Of a DNA stretch of 45,037 bases, positions 16,280 through 24,767 are shown piece after piece. Within the stretch, counting starts at the first letter, position 1. The number at the start of each line of letters is the position of its first letter. The DNA is from Nautiliaceae bacterium. GTDB lineage: Bacteria; Campylobacterota; Campylobacteria; Campylobacterales; Nautiliaceae. The stretch spans positions 1 to 45,037 of the forward strand of contig JAMOTL010000005.1 of NCBI GenBank assembly GCA_027062285.1, in the 5' to 3' direction. The translations under genes were made by a program, and so were the position numbers. The notes beneath the pieces are model-generated. The model ran no database searches, had not been told where the DNA came from, and saw nothing but the letters and a program-made list of their open reading frames with translations.

Positions 16280-17815
16280 ATGCAAGTTGAAATTTTAATA
16301 CTTGATTTTGGAAGCCAATATACTCAATTAATAGCAAGACGTCTTAGAGAAGAAGGAATTTATAGCGAAATCGTTCCTTATTTTGACGGTTTAAAAGTTG
16401 CTAAAGAGAAAAAACCTAAAGGACTCATTTTCAGCGGAGGGCCAGCTAGCGTATATGACAAAGACGCATACAGAGTTGATAAAGAGATATATGAGTTAGG
16501 ACTTCCAATTTTAGGAATTTGTTATGGGATGCAACTCATTACTGTGGATTTTGGCGGGGAGGTTGTAAGAGCGGACCATCACGAATATGGAAAAGCCGAA
16601 CTTTTTATAGATGATCCTCATAAACTTTTCAAAGATGTCAGCAATCCTACAATAGTTTGGATGAGCCATTCTGACAGAGTGGAAAAACTTCCAAAAGGAT
16701 TTAAAAGAATAGCGCATACACAAAATGCTCCTTATGCGGCAATAGTAAACGAAGAAAAAGAAATATATGCTATCCAATTTCATCCTGAAGTAACTCATAG
16801 CGTAGAAGGACAAAAAATCCTTAGAAACTTTGCAAGAGAAGTTTGCGGCGTTACAAGCAAATGGGATATGGCTCATTTCGCTAAAGAACAAATCAAAAAA
16901 ATTAGAGAACAAGTAGGGGATAATAAAGTAATATGTGCTCTAAGCGGAGGAGTTGATAGTTCTGTAACGGCTGCGCTTTTACACGAAGCAATCGGTGATA
17001 AACTTATCCCTATTTTCGTTGATACGGGACTTCTTAGAAAAAATGAAAGAGAAGAAGTGGAGCATGCGTTTAAAAACGTCCTACATGTACCTTTAATTAC
17101 GGTTGATGCTAGGGAAAAATTCTTAAGCAGACTAAAAGGCGTAACAGATCCTGAAGAAAAAAGAAAAATTATCGGTCATACTTTTATCGAAGTGTTTGAT
17201 GAAGAAGCGAAAAAACACAAAGACGCTAAATTCTTGGCACAAGGGACTCTTTATCCTGACGTGATAGAGAGTGTAAGTGTAAAAGGTCCTTCTAAAACAA
17301 TTAAATCTCACCACAACGTAGGAGGACTTCCTGAGTGGATGAAATTTGAATTAATTGAACCATTAAGAGAACTATTTAAAGATGAAGTTAGAAAACTAGG
17401 ACTCGAACTTGGGCTGCCAAAAGATTTAGTATACCGCCATCCGTTCCCGGGACCTGGTCTTGCTATTAGGATTATGGGTGAAGTAAATGAGAAAGATCTT
17501 GAAATTTTAAGAGAAGCGGATGCTATTCTTATTCAAGAGCTAAAAGCTTGGGGATTATATGATAAAGTATGGCAGGCATTCGCAGTACTTTTAAATGTAA
17601 GAAGCGTAGGTGTTATGGGAGATAACAGAACATATGATAACACAGTAGCTATCAGATGTGTTAGTTCGACAGACGGTATGACAGCAACATTTAGTCACTT
17701 ACCGCATGAGTTTCTTGAGAGAGTGTCTACAAGAATTATCAATGAAGTAGACGGCATTAATAGGGTTGTTTACGATATTTCAAGTAAACCACCAGCAACA
17801 ATAGAGTGGGAGTAA
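16280..17815 (+). CDS. guaA: GMP synthase (glutamine-hydrolysing)
   Basis: 511 residues, full length. Converts XMP, ATP and glutamine to GMP. Class I glutaminase domain: GICYGMQ with nucleophile C81, and FHPE with H168 and E170. ATP-pyrophosphatase domain: P-loop LSGGVDSSV at about 221-229. Dimerisation domain at the C-terminus ([16 protein letters not shown], then KPPATIEWE). The ATG at 16280 has AAAAGGA upstream. hemD starts in its stop codon (TAATG), so both are one transcript. Confidence 0.98.
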   Translation: MQVEILILDFGSQYTQLIARRLREEGIYSEIVPYFDGLKVAKEKKPKGLIFSGGPASVYDKDAYRVDKEIYELGLPILGICYGMQLITVDFGGEVVRADHHEYGKAELFIDDPHKLFKDVSNPTIVWMSHSDRVEKLPKGFKRIAHTQNAPYAAIVNEEKEIYAIQFHPEVTHSVEGQKILRNFAREVCGVTSKWDMAHFAKEQIKKIREQVGDNKVICALSGGVDSSVTAALLHEAIGDKLIPIFVDTGLLRKNEREEVEHAFKNVLHVPLITVDAREKFLSRLKGVTDPEEKRKIIGHTFIEVFDEEAKKHKDAKFLAQGTLYPDVIESVSVKGPSKTIKSHHNVGGLPEWMKFELIEPLRELFKDEVRKLGLELGLPKDLVYRHPFPGPGLAIRIMGEVNEKDLEILREADAILIQELKAWGLYDKVWQAFAVLLNVRSVGVMGDNRTYDNTVAIRCVSSTDGMTATFSHLPHEFLERVSTRIINEVDGINRVVYDISSKPPATIEWE

Positions 17816-18462
17816 TGAAAAAATTAAAATTACCTATTTATATTTTAACACAAGAAAAATATGAAGGAATTTTAAATTATCCTGTAATTAAAATCGAGTT
17901 TCTTTCTCCTTCTTTTTCTTTTGAAGGAATAGATTATCTCCTTTTTACTTCAAAAAACGGTGTAAGAGCTATAAATAACCTTACAGACGAATGGAAAAAA
18001 TATCCGGCTTTTGCCATTGGAAAAGCTACGGCGGATGAGATTAAAAAACTTGGTGGAAAAGTAGAATATATAGCAAAAAATGCTTATGGTGATGAGTTTG
18101 CTAAAGAAATTAATTCGAAATATCAAAATAAAACATTTCTTTTTTTTAGAGCTAAAAAGTTAGTTTCAAATATTAAAGATTTTTTTAAAAACAACATATT
18201 AAAAGAAGTAATAATTTATGAAACAAAATGTAACAAACCTGAAAATTATATAAAAAAACCGGCAATTGTCATTTTTTCATCTCCTTCTACAGTGGAATGT
18301 TTTTCTAAGATAGATGATTTTGAAAATATTTTACCAATAGCAATAGGTAAAAAAACAAAAAATGCTTTAATAAATTTTTATAAAGAAAATCAAATATTAA
18401 TGCCCGAAAAACCTTCAATAAAAGAGTGTATAAAGATTGCAAAAGATGTAAAATTTAGGTAA
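17815..18462 (+). CDS. hemD: Uroporphyrinogen-III synthase
   Basis: 215 residues. Closes hydroxymethylbilane to uroporphyrinogen III in haem/corrin synthesis. Sequence is divergent, as usual for HemD, but the two-lobe pattern is visible: YLLFTSKNGVRAI and AFAIGKATADEIKKLG in lobe 1, then VIIYETKCNKP, AIVIFSSPSTVECFSK and PIAIGKKTKNAL in lobe 2. An in-frame extension of three codons exists, but the ATG overlapping the guaA stop is the natural start. It ends just before the structured-RNA promoter. Confidence 0.85.
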   Translation: MKKLKLPIYILTQEKYEGILNYPVIKIEFLSPSFSFEGIDYLLFTSKNGVRAINNLTDEWKKYPAFAIGKATADEIKKLGGKVEYIAKNAYGDEFAKEINSKYQNKTFLFFRAKKLVSNIKDFFKNNILKEVIIYETKCNKPENYIKKPAIVIFSSPSTVECFSKIDDFENILPIAIGKKTKNALINFYKENQILMPEKPSIKECIKIAKDVKFR

Positions 18463-18514
18463 AATACTTTTAAAGAAATCTTCAAATTGATTTGAGTTCT
18501 TTCAAAATAGTTGA

Positions 18515-18543
18515 TTGACTTTCACTAAACTTTATGGTATAAT
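18515..18543 (+). promoter_or_regulatory. Near-consensus sigma70 promoter of the structured RNA
   Basis: TTGACT (18515-18520), exactly 17 bp, TATAAT (18538-18543). It is the closest to consensus of any promoter seen here, as expected for an abundant stable RNA. Predicted start near 18549-18551. Confidence 0.8.
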
Positions 18544-18548
18544 TTTAT

Positions 18549-18724
18549 ACCTGGGAGGAGCGCTACCCGCACATTTTGGGGCCCTACAACCATTCTTATA
18601 GGGGAGACGGTAGCGGTCGGGGTGTGCGGCGGCCTCTTATGGCTGCCCCTAAACCGGCCCTCCTATCCCCACTTTGTGACTTGGCGGAGCCCAAAGTCAC
18701 TGCGTGAACGCCCTCCTGGGTTTT
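18549..18724 (+). ncRNA. ssrS: GC-rich structured RNA, probable 6S RNA
   Basis: About 176 nt, 63% G+C by hand count in an AT-rich region, with no coding potential. The ends (18549-18562 and 18709-18721) pair in a closing stem of about 13 pairs with one mismatch. Inside are a seven-pair hairpin GGCGGCC/GGCTGCC (loop TCTTAT), and near the 3' side a hairpin GTGACTT (18676-18682) / AAGTCAC (18694-18700). A long imperfect rod with a closing stem, an interior region carrying a small 3'-side hairpin, and a GC-rich terminal arm, of about 180 nt behind a strong promoter, matches 6S RNA, which mimics an open promoter and binds housekeeping RNA polymerase. It lacks the GGAAGCAG-type SRP loop, the tmRNA ends and the RNase P core. 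Identity is inferred from architecture only. Confidence 0.55.
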
Positions 18725-18971
18725 ATATGATAACAAACCGATAATATATAAAATAAAACTTTTCTTCTAGTTTTTGTAATAGCGCCAGTCACTAAAAGAA
18801 AACTACTTCTCTTTTTCTCAAAACGATTATGTTTAGTACTATAATAATCAAAATATTATTAAGTTTTTAAAATTTGCAAATGATATTGTCCTAAGATTAC
18901 TTTTGTGGTTTACTTTTGTTTAGAAAATTGTTTCGAAAGCCTGAAATTTAGAGGTTTTAAAGTAAGATTTC
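18725..18971. other. AT-rich intergenic stretch with no recognised feature
   Basis: About 250 bp between the structured RNA and the tRNA. I see no convincing open reading frame, repeat or hairpin terminator. It lies downstream of both RNA genes, which converge on it, so it probably carries their 3' ends. Confidence 0.5.
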
Positions 18972-19048
18972 TGGCGTCCCCGGCGCGATTCGAACGCACG
19001 ACCCCCACCTCCGCAGGGTGGTGCTCTATCCAGCTGAGCTACGGGGAC
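18972..19048 (-). tRNA. tRNA-Arg, anticodon GCG
   Basis: All arms pair: acceptor GTCCCCG/CGGGGAC, D arm GCTC/GAGC, anticodon stem CCACC/GGTGG, T arm GTGCG/CGCGC with loop TTCGAAT. The anticodon loop is CTGCGGA, giving anticodon GCG, read as Arg CGC/CGU. A20 in the D loop fits arginine identity, G37 fits C-starting codons, and the 3' CCA is encoded. Most bacteria read these codons with an ACG tRNA modified to ICG. The gene lies 12 bases behind the acpS stop and is probably cut from the fliL-acpS transcript. Confidence 0.95.
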
Positions 19049-19060
19049 TTAGGAATGAAA

Positions 19061-19414
19061 TTATATCAAATTTTTCTTTAAAACAATAACCGCAGCTATA
19101 GCAAATCCTCCGTCATGAGAAATTGATAAATCCGCTTCTTGTAAATTAAATTTTTTTAGTGTTGCTTGAGAGAAATAGGGTTTGTTATTTGAATTTTTTA
19201 AGATTTCTATATCTAAAAAAGAGCAATCTTTTCCGATTCCTGTACCTATTGCTTTACTAAAGGCTTCTTTTGCTGCCCAATATCCGGCAATAGAACTTGG
19301 AGAGGAGAGGAGGGGAATTTCATTTGGGGTTAAAAATCTTTCAAGAGCTTTTTGACCAAATTTTTCGATCATTTTCTCTATTCGTTTTATTTCAACGATA
19401 TCAATACCTATCAT
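19061..19414 (-). CDS. acpS: Holo-[acyl-carrier-protein] synthase
   Basis: 117 residues, typical for the AcpS group of phosphopantetheinyl transferases, which load the 4'-phosphopantetheine arm from CoA onto acyl carrier protein. The metal/CoA site is visible: GIDIVEIKRIE with D5, and YWAAKEAFSKAIGTG with E50. The C-terminal LSISHDGGFAIAAVIV strand is also typical. It overlaps the fliL stop by four bases (ATGA) and is followed by the tRNA-Arg gene. Confidence 0.96.
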   Translation of the reverse strand: MIGIDIVEIKRIEKMIEKFGQKALERFLTPNEIPLLSSPSSIAGYWAAKEAFSKAIGTGIGKDCSFLDIEILKNSNNKPYFSQATLKKFNLQEADLSISHDGGFAIAAVIVLKKNLI

Positions 19415-19929
19415 TGAATTACAAACTCCGTAAAGTAAACGTTTCTAACTTCTCCAGTTGTCAAAATTTCATTTATTTTTCTTTTTATTTCTTCTTTTAA
19501 TTTTTCTTTTCCTCTTGAGGTTTGTATTTCTTCTACGGTTTTGCTTGATAATATTCTTATAATTAAATCCCTGATAGCAGGTAATTTTTTATCTACTTCT
19601 TGTTGTAATTCTGGTGAATCAAGTTCCAAATCAATTTTGCATTTTAAATATCTGTTAGCATTGTTATTTACTAAATTCACTACAAATGTATCTAAAGGAT
19701 AAATTGGACCGATTTCGGTCATATTGCTTACTTTTTTCTTTTTTTCTATTTTTTGAGGTTCGGGTTGCTCTTGAGGTTCATCATTACCGCTTAATAAGAA
19801 ATAAGCTACCAAACCTCCGATTATCAGTAACAGCAATAGCAGTACAATAATTACAATTAATAAAAGTTTATTTCCGCCTGATTTTTCTTCTTTTTCTTCT
19901 ACTTCTTGATTTTCTTTTTCTTCAGCCAT
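19411..19929 (-). CDS. fliL: Flagellar basal-body protein FliL
   Basis: 172 residues. A charged cytoplasmic start (MAEEKENQEVEEKEE) is followed by one membrane helix (about residues 22-45, rich in I/L/V), a Pro/Glu/Lys linker and a periplasmic FliL domain with IGPIYPLDTFVVNL, then RYLKCKIDLEL, and a C-terminal VRNVYFTEFVIQ. FliL surrounds the stator of the flagellar motor and modulates torque. Two ATGs lie close together; the second (19927-19929) sits six bases from AAGGA and is preferred over the one at 19935. Other flagellar genes are absent here, in keeping with the scattered flagellar genes of Campylobacterota. Confidence 0.9.
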   Translation of the reverse strand: MAEEKENQEVEEKEEKSGGNKLLLIVIIVLLLLLLIIGGLVAYFLLSGNDEPQEQPEPQKIEKKKKVSNMTEIGPIYPLDTFVVNLVNNNANRYLKCKIDLELDSPELQQEVDKKLPAIRDLIIRILSSKTVEEIQTSRGKEKLKEEIKRKINEILTTGEVRNVYFTEFVIQ

Positions 19930-19949
19930 ATTCATTCCTTTTGATTTGA

Positions 19950-19970
19950 TATAATTTTAACAAAAAAGGC
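19950..19970. repeat. 21-bp promoter block, copy 1 (fliL / mlaE-like junction)
   Basis: Plus-strand TATAAT (19950-19955) and minus-strand TAAAAT with upstream TG (hexamer 19954-19959) overlap by two bases, driving the MlaE-like gene and fliL respectively. The 21 bases 19950-19970 recur without change at 41382-41402, also between divergent genes, and end in the AAAAAAGG ribosome site of the plus-strand gene. Confidence 0.6.
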
Positions 19971-19975
19971 GTTAT

Positions 19976-20755
19976 TTGATAACTAAGCTTTTATATTATA
20001 TCGGCAGTTCTGTTATTAATTTAATTCAGAATCTTGGTGATTTCACTATTTTTCAACTCAAAGTAATAAAATTAATATTCAAACCTCCTTTTAGGTTGAA
20101 AGAATTGTTTGAACAAATAAAATTTATGGGGTATGGTAGTTTAGGGGTAATATTTTTGACTTCTTTTTTTACGGGTCTTGTGGAAGCGGTACAATTATAT
20201 AACGGATTTCATAAATTCGGAGTGGAAGATTTTATGGGTTATACGATTTTTGTTTCTATTGTAAAAGAATTGGGTCCTGTTTTTACTGCGTTGATGGTGA
20301 TAAGTAGAGGAATAAGTGCTTATGCAGCAGAACTTGGAAGTATGAGGGTTACCGAACAAATTGATGCTCTTGAAGTAATGGCTGTGGACTCTAAACAATA
20401 CTTAATAGTACCGAGAATTCTCGCTACTATTATTTCTCTTCCTCTTTTAATAGCGTTTTTTGATACGGTATCTAATATAGGAGCATATTTGATATCCGTA
20501 TATTCTTTAGATGTTAATGGCTATGCTTATTTGGAAAATTTAAGACAATTCGCAGAAATGAGAGAAATAAATGAAGGTTTAATAAAAGGTATTGTGTTTG
20601 GATATATCATCAGTGCTATAGGTACTTATATCGGGTATAAAACAAGAGGTGGAGCTAAAGGGGTAGGGCAAAGTACTACAAAAGCAGTAGTTTATTCTTC
20701 AGTATCGGTATTTGTAGCTGATTATGTTATGGCCGCGTTTTTCTTGGTTTTCTGA
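19976..20755 (+). CDS. MlaE-family ABC transporter permease
   Basis: 259 residues with about five membrane helices, fitting the MlaE/YrbE family (phospholipid or hydrophobic-compound ABC transporters). Typical segments: MGYGSLGVIFLTSFFTGLVEAVQ, then VKELGPVFTALMVISRGISA, AELGSMRVTEQIDALEVMAV and the C-terminal VGQSTTKAVVYSSVSVFVADY. The only good start is TTG (19976-19978), about seven bases behind AAAAAAGG. It is alone here: the partner ATPase and MCE substrate-binding genes are not in the window, and ftsZ converges 16 bp downstream. Confidence 0.85.
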   Translation: MITKLLYYIGSSVINLIQNLGDFTIFQLKVIKLIFKPPFRLKELFEQIKFMGYGSLGVIFLTSFFTGLVEAVQLYNGFHKFGVEDFMGYTIFVSIVKELGPVFTALMVISRGISAYAAELGSMRVTEQIDALEVMAVDSKQYLIVPRILATIISLPLLIAFFDTVSNIGAYLISVYSLDVNGYAYLENLRQFAEMREINEGLIKGIVFGYIISAIGTYIGYKTRGGAKGVGQSTTKAVVYSSVSVFVADYVMAAFFLVF

Positions 20756-20771
20756 AAAAAGAAGAAAAGAA

Positions 20772-21881
20772 TTAATCTTTGGCTTTTCTTATCCATGTAG
20801 GAATATCAAGTGTGTCACTGTCGAGTTCTACCCCACCTGATACTTTTCTTTTAATTAAAAGTTCATCTACTTTGTTTTGAACTTGAATGTCAGGTTTGTT
20901 AGCTGCTTTTTCTTTTTCAAAACCTGTAGCTACTATTGTTACTTTAATTTCATCCGGAGCTAAACTGTTATCGGTAGTCGTACCGAAAATAATATCCGCT
21001 TCTTCATCCGCTTTATCATAAATCAGATTCATACTTTCTTCCATTTCCACAAGAGGATAATCTTCATGAAGTGTGAAATGTACAAGCACACCCATAGCCC
21101 CGTCAATAGAAATATTATCAAGTAGAGGTGATTCGATAGCTTTTTTGATGGCGTTAAACGCAGCGTTTTCACCTTTATCTTCCCCGACACCCATAAGTGC
21201 AAGACCTTGATGTGACATAACGGTTTTAAGGTCGTTAAAGTCAACGTTAATATCGTTTTCACCATAACTGATAACCATATTAGAAATTCCGCTTACAGCT
21301 TTATATAAAACATCATCAACTAAGCTAAACGCTTCTCTTCTTCCTACTTTTCTGTCAATTATAGTCAAAATTTTATCATTCGGAATTACAACTATAGAAT
21401 TTGTTTCATTTTTTAAATTGTTTGTTCCGGCTTCTGCCAGTTTTCTTCTTCTTGGTCCTTCAAAAGTAAAAGGTTTCGTTACTACACCTATTGTTAAAGC
21501 ACCTATTTCTCTTGCTGCTTTTGCTATCACAGGAGCGGCACCTGTTCCTGTTCCTCCGCCCATTCCGGCTGAAATGAAAACTAAATCCGAACCTTCCAGA
21601 GCAGCTTTTACTTCTTCATAGCTTTCTTCAGCGGCTTTTTCACCCACTTCCGGTCTCATACCGGCTCCAAGACCTTTGGTTAGAGATTTTCCTAATTGTA
21701 TTTTTTTGTGTGCTTTAGAAGTTTTTAATGCTTGAATATCAGTATTAGCTGCTATTAATTCCACATCTTTAATACCCTTGGCGGCCATATAATTTATCAT
21801 ATTGTTTCCACCGCCGCCTACACCAATGACTTTAATTTTAGGTCCGTCTACCATATCGTTTATTACAAAAAGCTCTTCCAT
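20772..21881 (-). CDS. ftsZ: Cell division GTPase FtsZ
   Basis: 369 residues. Tubulin-like GTPase forming the Z ring. GVGGGGNNMIN (20-30) and the GTP-binding tubulin signature GGGTGTG (108-114) are intact, as is the T7 loop NDINVDFNDLKTVM. The C-terminal peptide LDIPTWIRKAKD is the standard anchor for FtsA. The start ATG has AAAGGATG upstream. It follows ftsA after 14 bp in the ppiD-like/ftsA/ftsZ group. Confidence 0.98.
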   Translation of the reverse strand: MEELFVINDMVDGPKIKVIGVGGGGNNMINYMAAKGIKDVELIAANTDIQALKTSKAHKKIQLGKSLTKGLGAGMRPEVGEKAAEESYEEVKAALEGSDLVFISAGMGGGTGTGAAPVIAKAAREIGALTIGVVTKPFTFEGPRRRKLAEAGTNNLKNETNSIVVIPNDKILTIIDRKVGRREAFSLVDDVLYKAVSGISNMVISYGENDINVDFNDLKTVMSHQGLALMGVGEDKGENAAFNAIKKAIESPLLDNISIDGAMGVLVHFTLHEDYPLVEMEESMNLIYDKADEEADIIFGTTTDNSLAPDEIKVTIVATGFEKEKAANKPDIQVQNKVDELLIKRKVSGGVELDSDTLDIPTWIRKAKD

Positions 21882-21895
21882 TTTTTCATCCTTTC

Positions 21896-23230
21896 TTAAA
21901 ATAAGTTACTTAACCAAGTTTTTATTTTTTGTATTATGCCAGGTTCGTTATTGTCAATCATAATTGAAGTTATTTCTTCTTTTTCCGTTGTTTTTTTCTC
22001 CTCTTCGTTATTAAACTCATCTTTTTGAGTTTTAGAAATTTCATCTAATGAATATTTTGTTCTAAATTGTCTGTTTGAATCTATTTCATATGTTAATCCC
22101 TCTTTTTTTCCATACAGCAATAATCCTATTGCCGTAGAAAACTCAGGTGCTTTTAAATTTTTAAAAAGACCTTCTATTTTTTTTGGAATTCCCACTCTTA
22201 CAGGAAGTCCGTCGAAAAAATTCGAAGCAATTTCTTTAATATTATAGAAATTTGTAAAGCCTCCTGTCAATACTATTCCGGCTCCTATTTTATTTTTAAG
22301 CCCGGATTCTTCAATTTCTTTATTTAAGAGTAAAAAAGTCTCTTCGATTCTGGCGCTTATTACTTGAGTAATAGTAGTAATAGATGCTTTTTGTTTTTCT
22401 TCTTCACTTCCTATCACGGAAATTTCTATTAAATCTTCGTCGTTTTTTACATATTCTTCAAAATTAATTTTTATAGCCTCAGCATCAGCTAAAGGTGTAT
22501 GAAGAGCCATTGACAGGTCATTTGTAATATGATGGCTTCCCACTCCTAAATAATCAGTATATCTTAATGATTTATTAATAAAAATAGCTAAATCAGAAGT
22601 GGTTGCTCCTATATCGATTAATGCTACTCCCAACTCTTTTTCATCTTCTTTTAAATTTGCAAGACCGCTTGCATATCCTGCGGCTACGATATTTTCTATT
22701 TCTAAACCGGCTTGTTTAAGTGTTTTTTTAAGATTTTCAACCCCGCTTTTTTGTGCTGCGATTACATGTAAAGCTACTTCAAGTCTACTGCCGCTCATAC
22801 CTGCGGGATCTTCTATTTCACTTAAGTCATCTACTTTAAAATCATATGGCAAAGCTTGTAACAATTGATAATCTTGAGGAAAATTTGCGTTATATAAAGC
22901 CGTCTGAATCGCTCTGTTGATTTCTTTTATAGTTATTTCGTTTCCCGGAACATTTACAATACCGTAACTTGTAAGACTTTTCGTATAAACTGATGAAAGG
23001 GATACTATTGCTTTTTTTACATCGACACCTGCTACTCTTTTAGCATCGTTTAAGGCTTGTTTTATGGATTTTGATGCCTGATCTATATTAATTATGGCAC
23101 CTTTTTTTACACCTTTTGATTTGGCAATTCCAACTCCGCTGATAGACAGAGAATCCGTGTTCTCGTCATAATTGGCAATTATTGCGGTGGTCTTATAGCT
23201 TCCTAAATCTATGGCAAGTATATTTCTCAA
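21896..23230 (-). CDS. ftsA: Cell division protein FtsA
   Basis: 444 residues. Actin-like ATPase tethering FtsZ to the membrane. ATP-site motifs: AIDLGSYKTTAII at the N-terminus, VALIDIGATTSDLAIF centrally and GIVLTGGFTNF near the end. A long acidic tail leads into a C-terminal amphipathic helix (IIQKIKTWLSNLF) that serves as the membrane target. The start is TTG (23228-23230) with AAAGGA upstream; its first bases overlap the stop of the upstream gene (TTGA). Confidence 0.96.
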   Translation of the reverse strand: MRNILAIDLGSYKTTAIIANYDENTDSLSISGVGIAKSKGVKKGAIINIDQASKSIKQALNDAKRVAGVDVKKAIVSLSSVYTKSLTSYGIVNVPGNEITIKEINRAIQTALYNANFPQDYQLLQALPYDFKVDDLSEIEDPAGMSGSRLEVALHVIAAQKSGVENLKKTLKQAGLEIENIVAAGYASGLANLKEDEKELGVALIDIGATTSDLAIFINKSLRYTDYLGVGSHHITNDLSMALHTPLADAEAIKINFEEYVKNDEDLIEISVIGSEEEKQKASITTITQVISARIEETFLLLNKEIEESGLKNKIGAGIVLTGGFTNFYNIKEIASNFFDGLPVRVGIPKKIEGLFKNLKAPEFSTAIGLLLYGKKEGLTYEIDSNRQFRTKYSLDEISKTQKDEFNNEEEKKTTEKEEITSIMIDNNEPGIIQKIKTWLSNLF

Positions 23231-24672
23231 CTTTTGTCCTTTACATAATTGACGATATTGTATTTTTCATAAAGTTCTTTTAATAAATCTTTGAAAAATT
23301 CATTATTAATTAATGATTCGGTTAAGTTATAAACCAGTGTTTTGTTTTGTTTATATTTTGTTTCGTCAAGCAATTTTTGTTCCTTAATTTTATATAAAAC
23401 GGCATATTGAGGATTGTTTTTAGGCAACAATACCAAGCCTTTGTTTTTTTGTGAAGTAAATACTTCAAACAGAAACATTTCCGACATTGCGGAAGGGAGT
23501 TCTTTTATTTTATTAAAGTCATATTTCGTAACAAATCCTATATCTTTTCCTTTAAAATCGGATAGTTCTTTTTTTGCGATTTCTAAAAATTTTTCATTTG
23601 TTTTCATGATTAAAAGATCTTTTAAAACTTTACTTTTCGCTTGTTCGTAAGCTAAAGGCCTTGGTTTTATTTCTTCTATCAGTTTGGCTGTAATATAACT
23701 ATTATCATATATGAAAGGTTTTAAATAACCGTTTTTTATCAATTCTTCCATTTTATCGGCAGGAATAACTGGATTATATCGGTTTATAGTCGTTATTTTA
23801 TAATTTCCTTGAGAATTTTTTAATTTTTTATAAGCAATAATAGCTTCTTTTTTTAATTTGTGTGCCAAATAATCACGTTTTACTTTTTCTTTTGCTTCAT
23901 TAAAATTTAAAATTTCTCCTTTTTCATTTTTATATGAAAGTTTGTTTTCTTCATAATATTTTTTCAGTTCTTCATCCGAAACTTCACCGATTAAAGGAAT
24001 TTGAACATATGAAATTTTAAATTCTTGCTCTGAGAGATATTTGTTTTTGTTTTTTTCCCAAAATTTTTTAATTTCATTTTCATCTAATGAAACATTTAGT
24101 GATTTTTTATTTAGAATCTTAATTTCAAGCCTGTCGGCATTGTAAAGTGCGCTTGCTATAGTTAAAATTTCCGTTTTTTCAGGTTTAAGATGTAAATATT
24201 TGAATAATTTTTCCACTAATAATTGTTTTCTTAATCTCTCTTCAAAATCTTTCGCTTTTTGTCCTGTGTTTTTAAGATATGTCAAATAAGTTTTTTTGTC
24301 TTTAAAATATTCTAAAATTTTAGCCGCTATATCTTTATCGGTAACATATAAGTCAAGATCTTTAGCGAATTGTCTAATAACCGCCTGCTGTATCGCTATT
24401 TGTAACGCCTGTTTTTTTAAACCCAATTTCTCAGCAGTCGCTTCATCAAGGTTTCCGCCGATTTGTTTGTTGATCTTGTCGAATAAATTCGTATAAGCTT
24501 CTTGCCAGTCTTTTACTGTTACCTCAGTGTTTTCTACTTTAGCAACTACTGAAGAACTTTTATTAAAATTAAATTGCCCCCATCCTACAAATCCGGCTCC
24601 TATAAAAGCGATTGTAGCTATCCAAATTGTTATTACAAGCCATTTTCTGTGAGTTTGCATCCATTCTATCAT
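23227..24672 (-). CDS. PpiD/SurA-like membrane-anchored periplasmic chaperone, parvulin domain not recognisable
   Basis: 481 residues. A short cytoplasmic start (MIEWMQTHRKW) and one membrane helix (about 12-32) lead into a periplasmic SurA-N-like chaperone region (VTVKDWQEAYTNLFDKI ... LKKQALQIAIQQAVIRQFA), as in PpiD. The usual parvulin core, with its S-x-x-G-G-D-L-G-type stretch, is not visible; the middle holds lysine-rich helices instead. It may therefore be a chaperone without prolyl isomerase activity. Location upstream of ftsA/ftsZ is, to my knowledge, conserved in Campylobacter. The ATG at 24672 has AAAGG upstream. Confidence 0.8.
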   Translation of the reverse strand: MIEWMQTHRKWLVITIWIATIAFIGAGFVGWGQFNFNKSSSVVAKVENTEVTVKDWQEAYTNLFDKINKQIGGNLDEATAEKLGLKKQALQIAIQQAVIRQFAKDLDLYVTDKDIAAKILEYFKDKKTYLTYLKNTGQKAKDFEERLRKQLLVEKLFKYLHLKPEKTEILTIASALYNADRLEIKILNKKSLNVSLDENEIKKFWEKNKNKYLSEQEFKISYVQIPLIGEVSDEELKKYYEENKLSYKNEKGEILNFNEAKEKVKRDYLAHKLKKEAIIAYKKLKNSQGNYKITTINRYNPVIPADKMEELIKNGYLKPFIYDNSYITAKLIEEIKPRPLAYEQAKSKVLKDLLIMKTNEKFLEIAKKELSDFKGKDIGFVTKYDFNKIKELPSAMSEMFLFEVFTSQKNKGLVLLPKNNPQYAVLYKIKEQKLLDETKYKQNKTLVYNLTESLINNEFFKDLLKELYEKYNIVNYVKDKS

Positions 24673-24729
24673 ATCGGTAACCTTTTTGTCATCTGTTTGT
24701 CATATAAGATTTTTTAACCTTCTTTTGAT

Positions 24730-24737
24730 ATTATAAT
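24730..24737. promoter_or_regulatory. Symmetric divergent -10 (ppiD-like / bioA)
   Basis: The octamer ATTATAAT carries a perfect TATAAT on each strand: plus 24732-24737 toward bioA, minus 24730-24735 toward the ppiD-like gene. The 15 bases TTTTGATATTATAAT that include it recur at the oxidoreductase/M16 junction. No clear -35. Confidence 0.55.
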
Positions 24738-24767
24738 AAAAAAAAACCTCACAATAAAGGGATTTTC

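Noticed and set aside
18541-18730. SRP RNA, tmRNA or RNase P RNA as identity of the structured RNA
   Set aside because: The GGAAGCAG-type SRP loop, the tmRNA tRNA-like ends and tag frame, and the RNase P core (GAGGAAAGTC-type) are all absent.
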